Assembly: GCA_002633005.1 (NCBI GenBank)
Contig: NMRA01000030.1
Span: 132,111 to 196,110 of the forward strand
DNA length: 64,000 nt
Direction: 5' to 3'
From: Phoronis australis
Taxonomy: Eukaryota > Phoronida > Phoronidae
In this document: piece after piece, positions 1 through 29,377 of the stretch
Layout of the letters: every line of letters begins with the position of its first letter
Position numbering within the stretch: position 1 is the stretch's first letter
Translations under genes and position numbers: made by a program
Notes under the pieces: model-generated
What the model was told of the DNA's origin: nothing
Databases searched by the model: none
The model's input: only the letters and a program-made list of their open reading frames with translations

Positions 1-2779
1 TGACATTCCTCTCTCTCTATTTTTCTCTGTTTCAATAGAGTACAGTAGTTACAAATGCAGAAAGAGGTGAATTGGTAAAAGTTAGTTTTGACAAAATGCT
101 AGGCAACAGGGAGATAAAGAGCGGACGGGACGAAGAGCTGCCATCTAACGGCTGTTGTAACTCCATAATAAACTCAATATTGTACAAAATTCGATATTGT
201 ACAAACCAACACTGCTGATGCAGAGAACCTGAAGAAAACAGTACTCAAAAATACACGTGCACATTGCTTTAACCCTCATGAGATTTATAAAGCACACGGT
301 TTTGGTAAAAAGGTAGTCACTCATCAGCGCTATGCCATTTCCAGAAGCATGGTTTGGATTTGAAACGTTAGAGGATTGGTTGGGTCGCCTTTCGGTCGTT
401 CGCATTGGTGTAAAGGTTAGTTGAACAGAGTCCGCCAGAAATCACGTGCGATCCTTTGAATGTTGCCTTGAAGAGTCCTATAAAATGTGAATTCCCGTTT
501 TGTTGACAACCTACAACGCCAAAAATAGCTCAACCAATGACACGGTCTTTGAAACATTTCCATGATTTAAGTTGGATTTTCATCTCCAATTATGTCATTC
601 TGGGCGTCAGTAAGCAAAAAAGTGTCAGGTTGACCTACTCATCCGAAATTGAGCAGTTCCAAATGAACGGTTGGTGACCCTTCAGTTTCGTTAAATATTA
701 AATACCGTAATCAGTGGCATGGGAAATTTTGAATGTGAAACTTGCGAGTGCTGATTTCGTGATTTTAAAGGTTTGGTTGTAACGGAATGAAATGCATCTT
801 AAACATTTCAAACTTACGCCATCTTTCGGAAATATTGAACCATTGTGTATCACCCACTCTGCGACTTCCGCTTTCAACTTGTGACTTTTTTCGTAAAACC
901 ATTCTCTTTCTATCGTCATACGACAAAAGACACAAAGATATCTATGAAATTTTCACGAATTTCCTACTTAATTCAATCTGTTCATTTTCTCAAAAAAACG
1001 AGGTACACTTATTTTTGAGTTGTTTCTTACAGTTCATCACGAGAGGAATTGGTTGCGTGCTGTGTTTCTGAGTAACAGCGGGTGTAAAGAGGTTGTCGTC
1101 AAATTGCGTAACTCATTTCTGCAGTGATGTCGCAGTGTCCATCATGGCTGATTGATTAACGAACTTGGTGTAGAGGTTCAACAACCTATCACTGCTAACT
1201 CATTGTCACACGATCACTGTTCAGTGATCAGTGGGGAAGAATTACGCACCTTCGGCAAGTAATTGTGGTCATAAATGAATCCAATGTTAAAAGGGGGACA
1301 AAATAAGAAACAACCTCATGATACAATGCAAATTTAAGGGTGTACATGTAGTTTAGTTTTAAAGGCCACTGTACACTATCATGAACTCGAGAAGTTAAAC
1401 CGCCTGTCTACATAACAGCAAGACATTGTACTATATATCATGAATTCGTCAAGTTTGATCTGTGTAGATATGACTGCAGAACTTTCTTGAAAGTAGGCTT
1501 GTTATCAAAGAGATAACGACGAGTGAGGAAGGGGCTGAACTAGGCGACGAATGGAAAGGGAAAAGGTTTCCGCCGCAGAGCAGTCCATAATCCCTCGCTT
1601 TTGAAAGACTTAGAAATACATTAATGCTGTCGTACCAAAATTTCGTTAAGAATTCGTAATGCTCGCTATTATGCTCAACTAGTGACATAACCCGTGAAAC
1701 AGGAATGTTAACCTAGTTATTGCTTACCGTCGTAAATGTTCAATAATATACTTTTGATTTTAAGTATTTTTCACTCTGTAGCTAAAGCATTAAAGGCGTA
1801 AGCAACTCATTTCAAAAAGATGTGATCCTCTGCATCAGTGACCGTTGTCATTAGTCTGTGCCAAACTGACATCTCTAAGCTACGTAGTCTGGGTAAACAG
1901 ACCGGCCTTCTTGCAATGTAAATGTACATACATGCAATAGAGTGTGGCGCAATAGCCCAGCCATTGTTACACAAGCTGTCGCAATATTTCGATCAGCTAG
2001 TAAGGGTTACTGACTCTTAGGGATTTCAGAGTTGAAGTAACCTGCAGCAATTCTTTACCCAACATTTGTAGAATTTAGTCCACATCCCCAACGTTTTCCT
2101 GACCTATTTTGTGCGACCGACTGAGGGGTAGCCCACTCGTTTAGTTATATCGGGGAAAGGGTGCGGGTGAAAGCTTGAGAAGCGTGTAACAATTAATTAA
2201 AGCAGGATTTTTTTGAAACTTTGTTATTTTTCTAACAATAATGCCTGTTTGTTGAACAAGCATTTGTTTGCTTGGAAATTTACGTTGTTGTTTTTTGGCC
2301 AGTAATGCAGCTCAGCCAGCGCGGAGTGTGTGCTCTCACTCTGAAACGGGAGAATCTCACTGTGTCATCGTCAGTGCGAATTCTCGCAAAACGGCTTGAG
2401 TTCACACCCAGCATCGAAAGAAAGAGGCGCCGAACAAAATCCCCTCTCACTTGTTGCTGTCCAGAGTATGAAAATGTTGTTAGACAGGTATTGCTCTATT
2501 AGCTCAGATATTATATCTATAATTAATATACTTGTCGTTAAACAGAAGTCTGCTTACTAGGTTCAATAATGCCAATGGCTTGCGCGGTGTTATCTTCGTA
2601 ATGCTCACCCGGAATAAGTGGACGAGTGTCACACCTTCATACCTCACACCGCTGCACGCTTCGGCCGTGCTTCCTAATTCACCAGCAGTGTGAACTTTGT
2701 AAGCCCATTTTAAAGATCCTACACCCACAACTGCACCCTAAATGGTATGCTTAGGGCTGTTTATTGATATCAAAAATAG
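1..2779. other. non-coding stretch, nothing recognisable
   Basis: Only short open frames (under 100 codons) with no recognised motif on either strand. No RNA gene or repeat recognised. Confidence 0.6.
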
Positions 2780-3270
2780 CTACTGGATGGCACAGAATAC
2801 GGCGGTCACAGTCTTCTCTACAGACACACATCAGTCAATTTTCATAATGAGTCACGCAAAACACTAGGTGGCGCAAAACAGGACAAATCCGTCCGAAAAT
2901 AGGAAGACTTCTTCGTTTCACATATTTACCAAATTTCAAGAAAATTCGACAAGGAACTTTGAAGATAAATAGCCAAACGCAAAAAAGAAAATTACCACTA
3001 GGGAGCACAGCAGTATAGTCGTCATCTGTTCATGGGAGGATCCAGGATTTTGAGTTAGGGCCCGGGGGCAGAGCAGAAAGCCAGGATTTTGCCTGTCAGA
3101 CATTCGAACCCCAGAACAGCATTTTAGGGGGGCATGGCCCCCTTTGCCCCCCTCTAAATCCGACACTGAACTTGTCTGCCACTTCTTGTTAGATCCTGCA
3201 AGAGATTTAGGAGACACTGCAGCGGACACGTGACGAAAGACGCCACAGCTAGGACGGACGGACAATAAAA
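2780..3270 (+). repeat. dispersed copy of the CTCF-core repeat family
   Basis: B core (cactaggtggcgcaaaac near 2863), A core (ccactagggagcac near 2995) and the ggacggacggaca tail near 3252 occur in the same order as in the 11-12 kb array. A short inserted-looking G/C-rich segment (3050-3165, ggggggcatggcccc) interrupts it. Confidence 0.75.
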
Positions 3271-4644
3271 AAATCTTTAATATGTTTTTTCTCTTTTAAA
3301 ATCCCCCAAGCAACGCGGATTTCAAATTCAAACTGAAATAGAATGTTTGCCACCCAGTAGCAAACTGATATCGCCCAACAAAATTGTGCTGAAACAAACC
3401 TTGATATTAATAGAGGCGATACCTTTTAGTACTAACCTATACCCCACACCGTACATTCATAAATAGCCGCTTATACAAGCTGCAAGGCCAACAAAAACAA
3501 GTATTATAACGGGAAACGTTAAACAACGAATGTAAAATACAATACTTACGTCGATATAAAAGTTGCAAATTCTCAACCAAAAAGCGCTACCTGTTGGGTT
3601 TTAATGTATACTCAATTAGCTTTATCTCTGAGTGTGGGTAAAATAGGCTTCCCCTTCACGAACCACGCGGGTGTCCTCACTATCAACGTTTTTCCCATGA
3701 ACTGATTTTTTTCTTGCGAGTTGTTATTCTCTTCCGACGAACATGTGAACCACCAGCACTGAAGCACGTGCTTTGTACAATGTAGCGAAGCAGTATAGAA
3801 ACGCATAGTGGTTTATCAAGAAACTGAGTTCGTGAAAGTAATGGTGGTGAGTGAAAACGGAAAGTTCTTGTCTCAAAAATTGCGTTTGTGAGAAAAAAAA
3901 CACGTTGTTAATGAGAATTCCCATATAGTTCATCATGAGGGAGGTAACTGTCAAATTGTGTAAGCAGCCGGTCACGCCCACGGAGATAAAGCCACGTTCT
4001 ACGTCAGGGAGTACAAACACGGCTGCATTCTCATTAAGGTTATATAACATTGTCCATCATTAGTATGGAAATATTGCAGGTACATTTCAATGTATATCGA
4101 TCGAACCGGGAGAATACAATTGCGAAAAACAAGTCTGCAAAACAAGTGGAAACTTTTAAATAAACTTACTATGACGATATAATGTTATTTTAATTTTAAC
4201 GGCTGTTATGAGANAAATACAATGCATAGGGTATACAGTATAGAGTATAGTAATAAAGCATAGCCATGTACGTTTAGCTGGAGCTCTCCCAAAGTAGACA
4301 TCACTTCACTGGAGATCGCCTTGCAGTTAACATAAGATTATTCATACATTAAACATTCATTAATTGAATGACATGTGATACGCATAGTATACTTGACACC
4401 AAAAATACGGTTACAGTATTGACACTCCGGAATACGACATGATAGCCAAACATTTTCTGCGACCATAATAACTAGACATAAATGTGTGTGCGTGTACGAG
4501 CGTGTGCACATGTACATGTATGTAAACATTCGTGGACAGCACAGTAAGCCATTTGCGAGTGCAAGTATTTTCGCGTCAGCCAAGTTATCATTACTCGTTC
4601 TTGGTGAGATAAATGTCACGTCACCCATCCAGGGCAGGGCTCCT

Positions 4645-4930
4645 TAGATGTATACTTAGGTGTAACCCTGGACTTCATACAACACATGCGGCACGTGCTT
4701 GCCGAAAAAACTAAACCTGCACGTCTTGTTTCATATATTTCCACCCACAATGCATCGTGCACTTAAGTTTTTAGCGCTAGTGAAAACAGTAGGCCTATTT
4801 CCTTATATTTTATGGTCAACCGTTTCAAAGAGGAAGGTGTCTTGTACGCAAATTTACCTAGTGATACACGCTGTAGGCGCCTTATAAAACCTTCGTGGTT
4901 CCCATTTCACAAAGTTACTTAATTATTCGC
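4645..4930 (+). pseudogene. possible relic of a non-LTR reverse transcriptase C-terminus
   Basis: YLGVTLDFIQHMRHVLAEKT then ARLVSYISTHNAS resembles the LGVTLD...H...K motif after the RT domain of LINE elements. A stop and frame shifts follow. The match is short and from memory. Confidence 0.3.
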
Positions 4931-6530
4931 AAGAGGGCGATGACCGACTATATTCCTCTTATCAAAATCGTCTAGTTATGTAATTTTAGTTTGCGCTTAT
5001 GAACTTTTCGCGTTGCCTTGTAGATATTCGTTCGAAAGGTTGTGTAATACTTAAATCAATTTCTAAATCGGAGTGTATGGATCAAGGGAGAATTCAACGT
5101 TAACAGCGTCGTGTTAGACAATTTAATTTTGGCGTTTATAAACTGTCCCAGAGATAAATGACGCAGATTTAATACAACCGGGCGTGTGTCATATTGCCGT
5201 CAAACGCAACAAATTAAAAGCGTACAGGCAAGCTCTCGTAAGGGCATTGCCGTGTATTGTGCTTGGATAAGATGATCTCAGGAGCACATAAGTAAAAGAA
5301 TGACGTTTTCCTAAACCGAACCACGGCATTCTGTAACATCTTGCACAACGGAATGTCTCCTTGATTGGAAACTTTTTATATCATATATTTTTATAGCATA
5401 TCTTGAATATCAAGCTCTGTGGAATATTCCTTAGTCGTTGGTAAACTTTCAAGATACAGTCAAGTGAGCTAATTTCTTCGATAACAAGTAGTGACGTCAA
5501 GCGACCTACTGTAAAACAAGTTTTCAGTCACTTGGAACTATCAAATGCACAACGAGAGTGTTTACCTTTAAATTAAAACACAATTCCACTTTAAATACTA
5601 AAATCTTCCTTTCCAAAAACTAATGTATAATTTGTAAATCTGAGATACTTCCTTCAGACATCGGATATCAAAATATTTTGATGCAAAATTATTTAGAATT
5701 GGAGAATTATCGCTAAAATCGCTTTCGAAAGAAGCCCTGGTGGGACATGAAGTTAAAGATATGAAATAAACTAAGCAAAAAACACACTAATTAATTCACA
5801 TGATTTTATATACTTTTGCAAACTCTTTGGTGAACGTAATTCCAAATCAGAAGCCCAGAGCTTACTAAATAGTTTCATCCCATTGGTGAATCAAAATTAG
5901 ACGAATTTCACGAGGCACAATCGAGTACTTACAATAAATTAAAACATTTTCGACCGTCAGTGACTGCGGTCATCCGCTGTAATTAAACAAAATATAATTG
6001 ATGTTACGTGAAAGTGAACAAATCCACTGATAATATAACATCGCGGGAAATATTGTCACGGCAAATTTTAGATTGTTAGTTTGTCTGTCAGCGTAACAGT
6101 CACAGGGGTCCGGATTTTGAGAACCAATTTCCTCCACTGAATAACGGACATCAAACTGGTTTATGCATGGTCTTGTAAAACTCTCATTATTTCCTGAACT
6201 TGATGAAAAGTTAAGCCAATCAAATGTTGAAAATTGGGGCACTTAGCTTGTGCCGCATTGTAATCTGAAGTGAACATTCTGTTCGATATTTCTGTCTACT
6301 ATTGTACCTGATGATGATATTTGATTAATATTGAAACGTCGTTTTCATCCTGGTCTCTAGCGTCGTTTTTGTTTCACACTTCTTGCTTGATTATTAGGTA
6401 ATGTTTGGTAAATGGAGGTGATATCATAGACGAGATGGATACGATCCGTTTGGTTAACAGGACATTTAAGAAAAATGATTTACACTTTTCAAGGAGCCAC
6501 CATTACAAACATTTGAAACGTAGACACCTT

Positions 6531-6606
6531 GATATTATTATTATTATCATCATCATCATCATCATCATCATCATTATCATCGTCATTACTATTATCATTA
6601 CTATCA
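6531..6606. repeat. (ATT/ATC)n trinucleotide microsatellite
   Basis: Interrupted ATT and ATC triplets; a poly-isoleucine open frame across it is an artefact. Confidence 0.95.
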
Positions 6607-9600
6607 TGTCCTTGTTCACCGTACACTCATTGTACTTCAGTATTCAGCGGTGGAAGCTGAAAGGCATGGGTGGTTAAGCTAAGAATAATTAGAGGTCAGT
6701 TGGCAACCATAAAAACACGCGACTTCTGTCAAAAACCGGACTTTTGGTTTTGACCATTTATTGTTATATAACACCTATCTTACGTTGCTCCTCAGATCAG
6801 AAACGATTTTTTGATTTGAGAAAAACTGCCAGGTCATCATTTGCTTCACACCAGGCCCATTGAATTGATTGTCACGGCGTGTTAGGGAAATACTCCGGCC
6901 AATTTATTCATTTTGCAACACAAATTCACAAAAATGATAAGAGGTCGAGCGACATAGGTTTGAAAGATGAAATACGCCTGCGAAGAGCGCATGCGACATA
7001 GCTTTGACAGGTGAAATAGCCTGCGAAGACAGTTTATGTTGTTAAGACCAGAACATGGTTTACAGAGGCGTTAAAAACGAAACCGGTCAATGATAATGGC
7101 ATTGTAAGCGGACACTAAAGTTGTTACGTCACAATCCCGACGGTGAATACAGTTTCGCCACTACTTGTCTCATTACGTCCATAAATCGGGCATTGAACGC
7201 GTTTCACTTCTGACACGTAACGTTTTCAGTAATGATTCATTTGATTTCCTAATATGCTATTCTAATTTTACGTAACTCGTTGCAAATAAAATGTATCTAT
7301 GATTGTCACGTTAAACACCCTGCCGTTGGAGAGAAGGGAATCTTCAGACGAAGACGTCCAGAACTAAGAACCAAGATGACGCAACCAACTGGGGAATCCA
7401 ACCGGTGCTTTGTTCATAAATCCCCCCTCTGGTGCACATGATGAGACCATGAGAGACATAATCGACTACAGCCATTGCGTAACTAATTTAATACGATCAA
7501 TCACAGTAGAGGGCATTCACTCGAGCTGATGACATCAACTTGTCACGAATCGGTTTTTGTGAAGTATGGTTTTGAAAACGAGGCGGGGCCAAACATGCAC
7601 CCAAAATATGAGGGTAAATAATGTTTTGCACTCTTTAGCTTACTTTATCAGCAGTAAGACGGGTGCCCACTGGATAACAAGCAGTAAAATTCAAGTAGCA
7701 CTGAAGAACTGAATTGCAAGAAAACGATCGTTGTTTAACCTCCGGTCAGAAAACGAAAACACAAAATAATGGTCTTTAAGTGACTGTATGTAGTGCAGTT
7801 AACAAAACACTTGAATTCAATAAAACAGGCTGGGTGACTTGCTAGCAATATTCGATGTCAAAACGAGCAATAGGACACCAGTAAAACCCTGCTTTAGAAA
7901 AGATTAAAATCATAAATAAGGTATATGTTTATCAAACGTAATTGTTCGCACATTTCAGAATTCTGAACACAAAGAAAGGGAATCGACCTCTAGCGTCCTG
8001 TGTCTACCTTGTTTGAAAGTTGAGCAGAGGGCATATGGCCAAATGAAAAAAGAAGAGAATGCACACACGCGCATTAGGGTGCCTTGTGAGGAGAGATAAA
8101 AATAGTTCTAGTTTTATCAGCTCTAAAGAGGTACAGGGGTAAATTTTTCTGCATATTTCGGTTTTAACGATAATTGTTTGGTTTGAATAAGTATGCGATT
8201 TCATCAGTTACTGAATTGAACAATAGTAAAGCAAATAGAAAATGCAGCTATTTTTTTAAACTTTTGAAACCATTTTGAAAAAACTGCCGGATCACTTAAT
8301 AACACATTAAACGAAATGTTTCGCCATAATTTCTCAAAATCAAAACTTCGCCTATCATCCTATCAGCGAGCGACACAGCTGGCGCGGAATGATCTGTCGG
8401 AGTGATAAGTCGCAACTTGGCAGCTTTTCAAATAAGCCATTGGTTGGACTCAGTATAGTCCATCTACTCTGTTGCCGAGATTACATGATTGAGTCCCAAG
8501 CAGCTGATTTTTTTGCTTTTGCCTGACTTTTAGACTGCTCCTGGGGAGGCTTTTGGCTTGTAGACAAGTTTTCTGATGTTCAGCTTCGTTTTCGGGAAAC
8601 AGGCTGAACCGTCCGTAGACTGATTTTTACCAAAAAGACAAAATACTCCGATAAACAACCCCCAAGTGTTAATGGGTGCTGGAACCAAGGAGTGTATCGT
8701 ACACTCCTTGTTGGAACTGCCAGCATTGTTGTTGTCTCCGGGTTTAAACATGTTACGTCATGCCTTCATTTAAATGAGTTGAACAAATACGTTCCGCTTG
8801 TAGTGTTTTTGTCAAGCAAACCTTATTTTAAATCGTAAATTAAGTTATGAAAATAAGTACTTTCCATAGAAAGTTGGTGCAACTGGCCCGGGAAATTAAC
8901 TCCAATTTTAGACAGGATAGTTGCGGTGAAGTTGGTACAGTCACACCCGGCACTGTCCGTTGCATTTGGGATTTGTGCGGCTACGCACTTTTACTCTGTC
9001 CAGCGTGCTTCCAGTATTTACTCCTTTGTCTGAACCAAAATATGACTGCTCTATTCCATTCTGCAAAATTAGACCGTTAAAAATAATATTAACAATCGGG
9101 AAATTTGAAGAACTGTTTATCCACTGACTCTAAAAATGCTGTCAAAAGCGCCCAACACAACGGCGGCACCTGCAACGAGGGTTGTCGGGTTGCATAGAAC
9201 TTCAGGTTTATTGTTCAACAATAACAACGTGGCGCATGATAATGCGACGTTATTGTTGCTATACAGCGTACAACTTTTATCCAACTGGGCCCTCAAAATG
9301 CGAAAGTAGCGTAGTGGTAAAAAGAAAAACATGGAAGAGAGTTAAGAAACTGTCACGTAGATGCAAGACAGTACGCGCCGTCGGCGGGCAGTTCCAACAG
9401 CCTTAGTACACAGGACCAACTCTTCGAAGCCGGGACTGAGTTGACCGTTACGAAAAAAGTACATGCATTTTGATAATTTATCAATAGAAAACGCATGACT
9501 TAACCTAAGCTTACGATCTATCTCTTAACAAAACGTCTTCCCAAAATGACAACAATAAAAAATAATAGAGGAAACCAAACGTCCGTTAGACTGGTTCCTT

Positions 9601-10679
9601 AAAAGAACATCAGATCCGGTTTTGGCCTAATAACAGATATTAAAAATGACGTTCCATTCATTTCTCTGAAACAAAATAATGATCTGTAACCCATCGTAAC
9701 CCTCAAATGTTTCGACCAAATTTGAAAATTCCTTACAAAGTCTGCTAAACGGGCAAGCGAGACCTACTTTTTATGGGAGTTACATCATAACTGTAGAGAA
9801 AGACTANCCCCCCCCCCAACCCCCCAAGAACCATAAAATCCTATTTGGGACACAGAGGTTATGTTTTTAGCTGAACCCTGAAATCTTCATTCAAGTGGGA
9901 CGCCACTATGCATTAACAGGTGGCAGAATGGAGCTTTTTAGTAACTTTTTAAGGGCACATTGTCGTCCCGATGGACGTCGGCAACGGTAACACATTTAGG
10001 TCACACGACTGCGTACACTGTTGTGTTGTTAGCCGTAAATACCCAGCGCTGAAACAAACCTTAGTCTGCCTACAGCTGTCTTGATATTATTTTGTGTTAC
10101 TCTACTGTAACAGCTTTTTAATGAGAACATGTACCACAAACAAAGTAAATTGGATAGGTGTCCCAGTAACTAGGATGTGTATCTTGTTAAAAATTGACAG
10201 GAAGGAAGACAACTGTAAGGCCAAAAGCAACATGTCCCTTTTATATCATCCGACAGAGAAAGCAGCAGACATGAAACACAGAAAGCGCATTTTGAAAGTC
10301 TGTTGATCACGTCTTTTACACAAACGAGTCCATTACACCGACTTGTGTAAGAAACATTGGGCCATCACCATGACGACTTTAAACAACCAAAGGACTTCAT
10401 TAAGGACAAAGGATGACAAAAGATTCTCGTTTGGCTCACTACCTCTAATGATACAATTTCAGTTGTACATTTCGCTCATTAACAAAGGTGGAAATAGAAA
10501 GAAGGCACAATTTAACAAAGCCATTTTATTAAACAAGAGGCAGAACATAGTGGATACACAAGTTAAGGCATCAATGATAGATGAAAGACCTCAATTATAC
10601 TGATTAAAGCTAAAATTCATTCACTCCCAAGCACTCAAGCAACAATTGTTTCATAATTTCCTAATAACAAAACGTTGAA

Positions 10680-10916
10680 AATAAATCTGAAACTAAATAA
10701 GGCGATCCAGATCCTCCCAAGGATACTATTGTTTCACGAAATGTAGAATATAAATCGGTAAATAAAACAACAAGAATGGATCAACTGAAATTTGAAATTT
10801 TCGGATGTAATAACTTCCTTTGTCAACAGAAACAGAAACAGAAACAGAAATAAAGTAAAATCAAATACTATATTTCCGTTTCTGTTGACAAAGGAAGTTA
10901 TTACATCCGAAAATTT
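10680..10916. mobile_element. related foldback element with a different inner hairpin
   Basis: 10680-10800 matches the left part of the element at 32781. It then forms its own hairpin: 10796-10833 is complementary to 10878-10915 (gttattacatccgaaaattt on the right arm). It abuts the CTCF-core repeat array. Confidence 0.8.
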
Positions 10917-10959
10917 TTCTTCAATAGAAAGCTATTTACCAAATTTCATGGAAATCTGT

Positions 10960-12340
10960 CAAGGAACTTCAGAGAAACAAAGGAAAATGGAAAAAAATGA
11001 AATTGCCACTAGGGGGCACACTGTATGTTGGATCCACCTGAAAGTCGTCGTCTGTTGTTAGCTTCATATAAATACACTTACCAGTGGGTTTAGGAGATAC
11101 AGCTATGGGCGCAAAACAAAACAAAACAAAACTACCACTAGGAGATGCCACAATAGTTGAAGTCATCATCATTAACCGTGCTCTTCACACTGCTAACACA
11201 AAAGCCAATTTTCAAAATCATCCTTAGAATGGTTTGGTTGACAGAGGGGTGGACGCCAAAAAACACTTGAAAACAGCAAAAATCATGGTCACTAAGTGGC
11301 GCAAAATACCTCGATACCATCCGAAAATGGGATGATACCGTCATCTCACTAATAGACCCCTATATTCCAAATTTTATGAAAATGCGTTGAGGAGGACCTT
11401 TGAAGATACAGAGGTAAACATAAAAACTAAAATTGCCACTAGGGGGCATACCAGTAGTAAGAACACGCATGACAATTTTCACAATCATCCTTAGAGCAGT
11501 TTGGTTGATAGAGAGGTGGACGCCACAAAACAGACTCGAAAACAGTAAAAATGGCCACTAAGTGGCGCAAACTACATCAAATCCATCCGAAAACAAAAGG
11601 ATATCATCACCTGACTAAAAGATGCCTACATGCCAAATTTTATGAAAATCCGTTGAGGACTTTTGAAGATAGAGAGGTAAACGTAAAAACACTGAAATTG
11701 CCACTAGGGGGCACACTGGTAGTCAGATCCGTCCGAAAGTCGTCATCGTCTATTGCCAACATCATATAAATACACTGGTTAGAGTTAGTAAAGATCCTGT
11801 ACACGCTTTAGGAGAAACAGCTATGGGTAAAAACAAAAAAACCGCCACTAGGAGGCGCCACAGTACTGAAAGTCGTCGGAAAATCACCAAGAACATACAC
11901 GCCAATTTTTACAATCATCCTTAGAGTAGTTTGGTTGATAGAGGGGTGGATGCCAAAAACTCGAAAACAGAAAAAATGGCCACTAGGTGGTGCAAAACTA
12001 TGTTGAATCCGCCCAAAAACAGGAGGATAGCATCATCTCACTAATTGATGCCTATACGCCAAATTTTATGAAAATACATTGAGGACCTTTGAAAATACAG
12101 AGGTAAACATAAAAAAATAAAATTGCCACTAGGAGGCACACCGGTAGTTAGATCCATTTGAAAGTTTGCTCGTGCCGTCCCATCCATGAAAGGAACACAG
12201 GTGCAAAAGTCCATGAACATACTCAAAGGGTTTTGGAGATAGAGCAGCGGACGCCAGATGCCGGACGGACGCTGAACGGACGCCGAATGGATGCCGGACG
12301 GACACCAGACTGACGCCGGACGGATGACAGATGGACGGGA
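10960..12340 (+). repeat. tandem copies of a ~425-bp repeat family carrying CTCF-like cores
   Basis: Three cores alternate: A, gccactagggggcac (11005, 11435, 11700, 12125); C, ccactaggaggcgcc-like (11134, 11844); B, gccactaagtggcgc-like (11287, 11554, 11979). Full units span about 425-430 bp (A to A); the middle unit is 265 bp because the C segment is missing. Between cores are shared phrases such as ccaaattttatgaaaat and gaggtaaacgtaaaaa. The array ends in a ggacggacgcc-rich tail (12240-12340). Confidence 0.85.
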
Positions 12341-12737
12341 TGACAGCATAATGCATCCATATATGTGTGTGAGCGTGCGTGCGTGCGTGTGTGTCCATAA
12401 AAACTGCAATAATATAACATGTAGCCATTTCAAAACTGAATAACAAGAAACAAGTGTGAGTCTATCAATACAAAAACAGAAGAATGTTTTAACCAGATGA
12501 TGTCATGCTTCTGGAAATGAACGGCCAAAGTGAGGCAAGCGCACTGGTGTCCACACATAGTCTTACACATGTCAATAATCCTTCTTTTAGATGGCCAATC
12601 TCCTCCACAGGTGGAGCTTTGAAAGAGGGCACTACAATATTGAGCAAAGAGAAGTAAAAGCTCAGTTGTGTTCAAGGTCATCCAATCAGTCAGCTTGGTA
12701 ATGCTTAGCAATAAGCCACTGCTTAAAAATACCCACA
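12341..12737 (-). other. probable ADPRH 3' UTR and downstream flank
   Basis: Lies directly after the ADPRH stop codon. No clear AATAAA on the minus strand was found. It contains the GT/GC microsatellite at 12361. Confidence 0.5.
12361..12395. repeat. GT/GC-rich dinucleotide microsatellite
   Basis: tgtgtgtgagcgtgcgtgcg followed by tgcgtgtgtgt. It follows the end of a dispersed-repeat copy; a similar tract (tgtgtgtacctgtgtgtgag) occurs at the matching end near 40088. Confidence 0.85.

Positions 12738-29377
<16,640 letters not shown>

Larger units (their letters stand above)
3271..10679. other. intergenic stretch without a supportable gene
   Basis: Apart from the possible LINE relic (4645) and the ATT/ATC microsatellite (6531), I see nothing coding. 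An isolated undetermined base is at 4214 and another at 9807, the latter before a C run. A 23-base near-perfect palindrome (aaggagtgta, tcg, tacactcctt) lies at 8688-8710. Confidence 0.55.

Noticed and set aside
4214-4214. Possible third contig junction at an undetermined base (also 9807)
   Set aside because: No duplicated sequence is visible on the two sides, so I cannot say whether these are gaps or ambiguous base calls.
5970-6242. 90-residue minus-strand frame starting MPQFSTFDW
   Set aside because: No recognisable domain, no clear splice context and composition like the surrounding DNA.
6405-6677. 90-residue frame with a long isoleucine run
   Set aside because: Translation of an ATT/ATC microsatellite.
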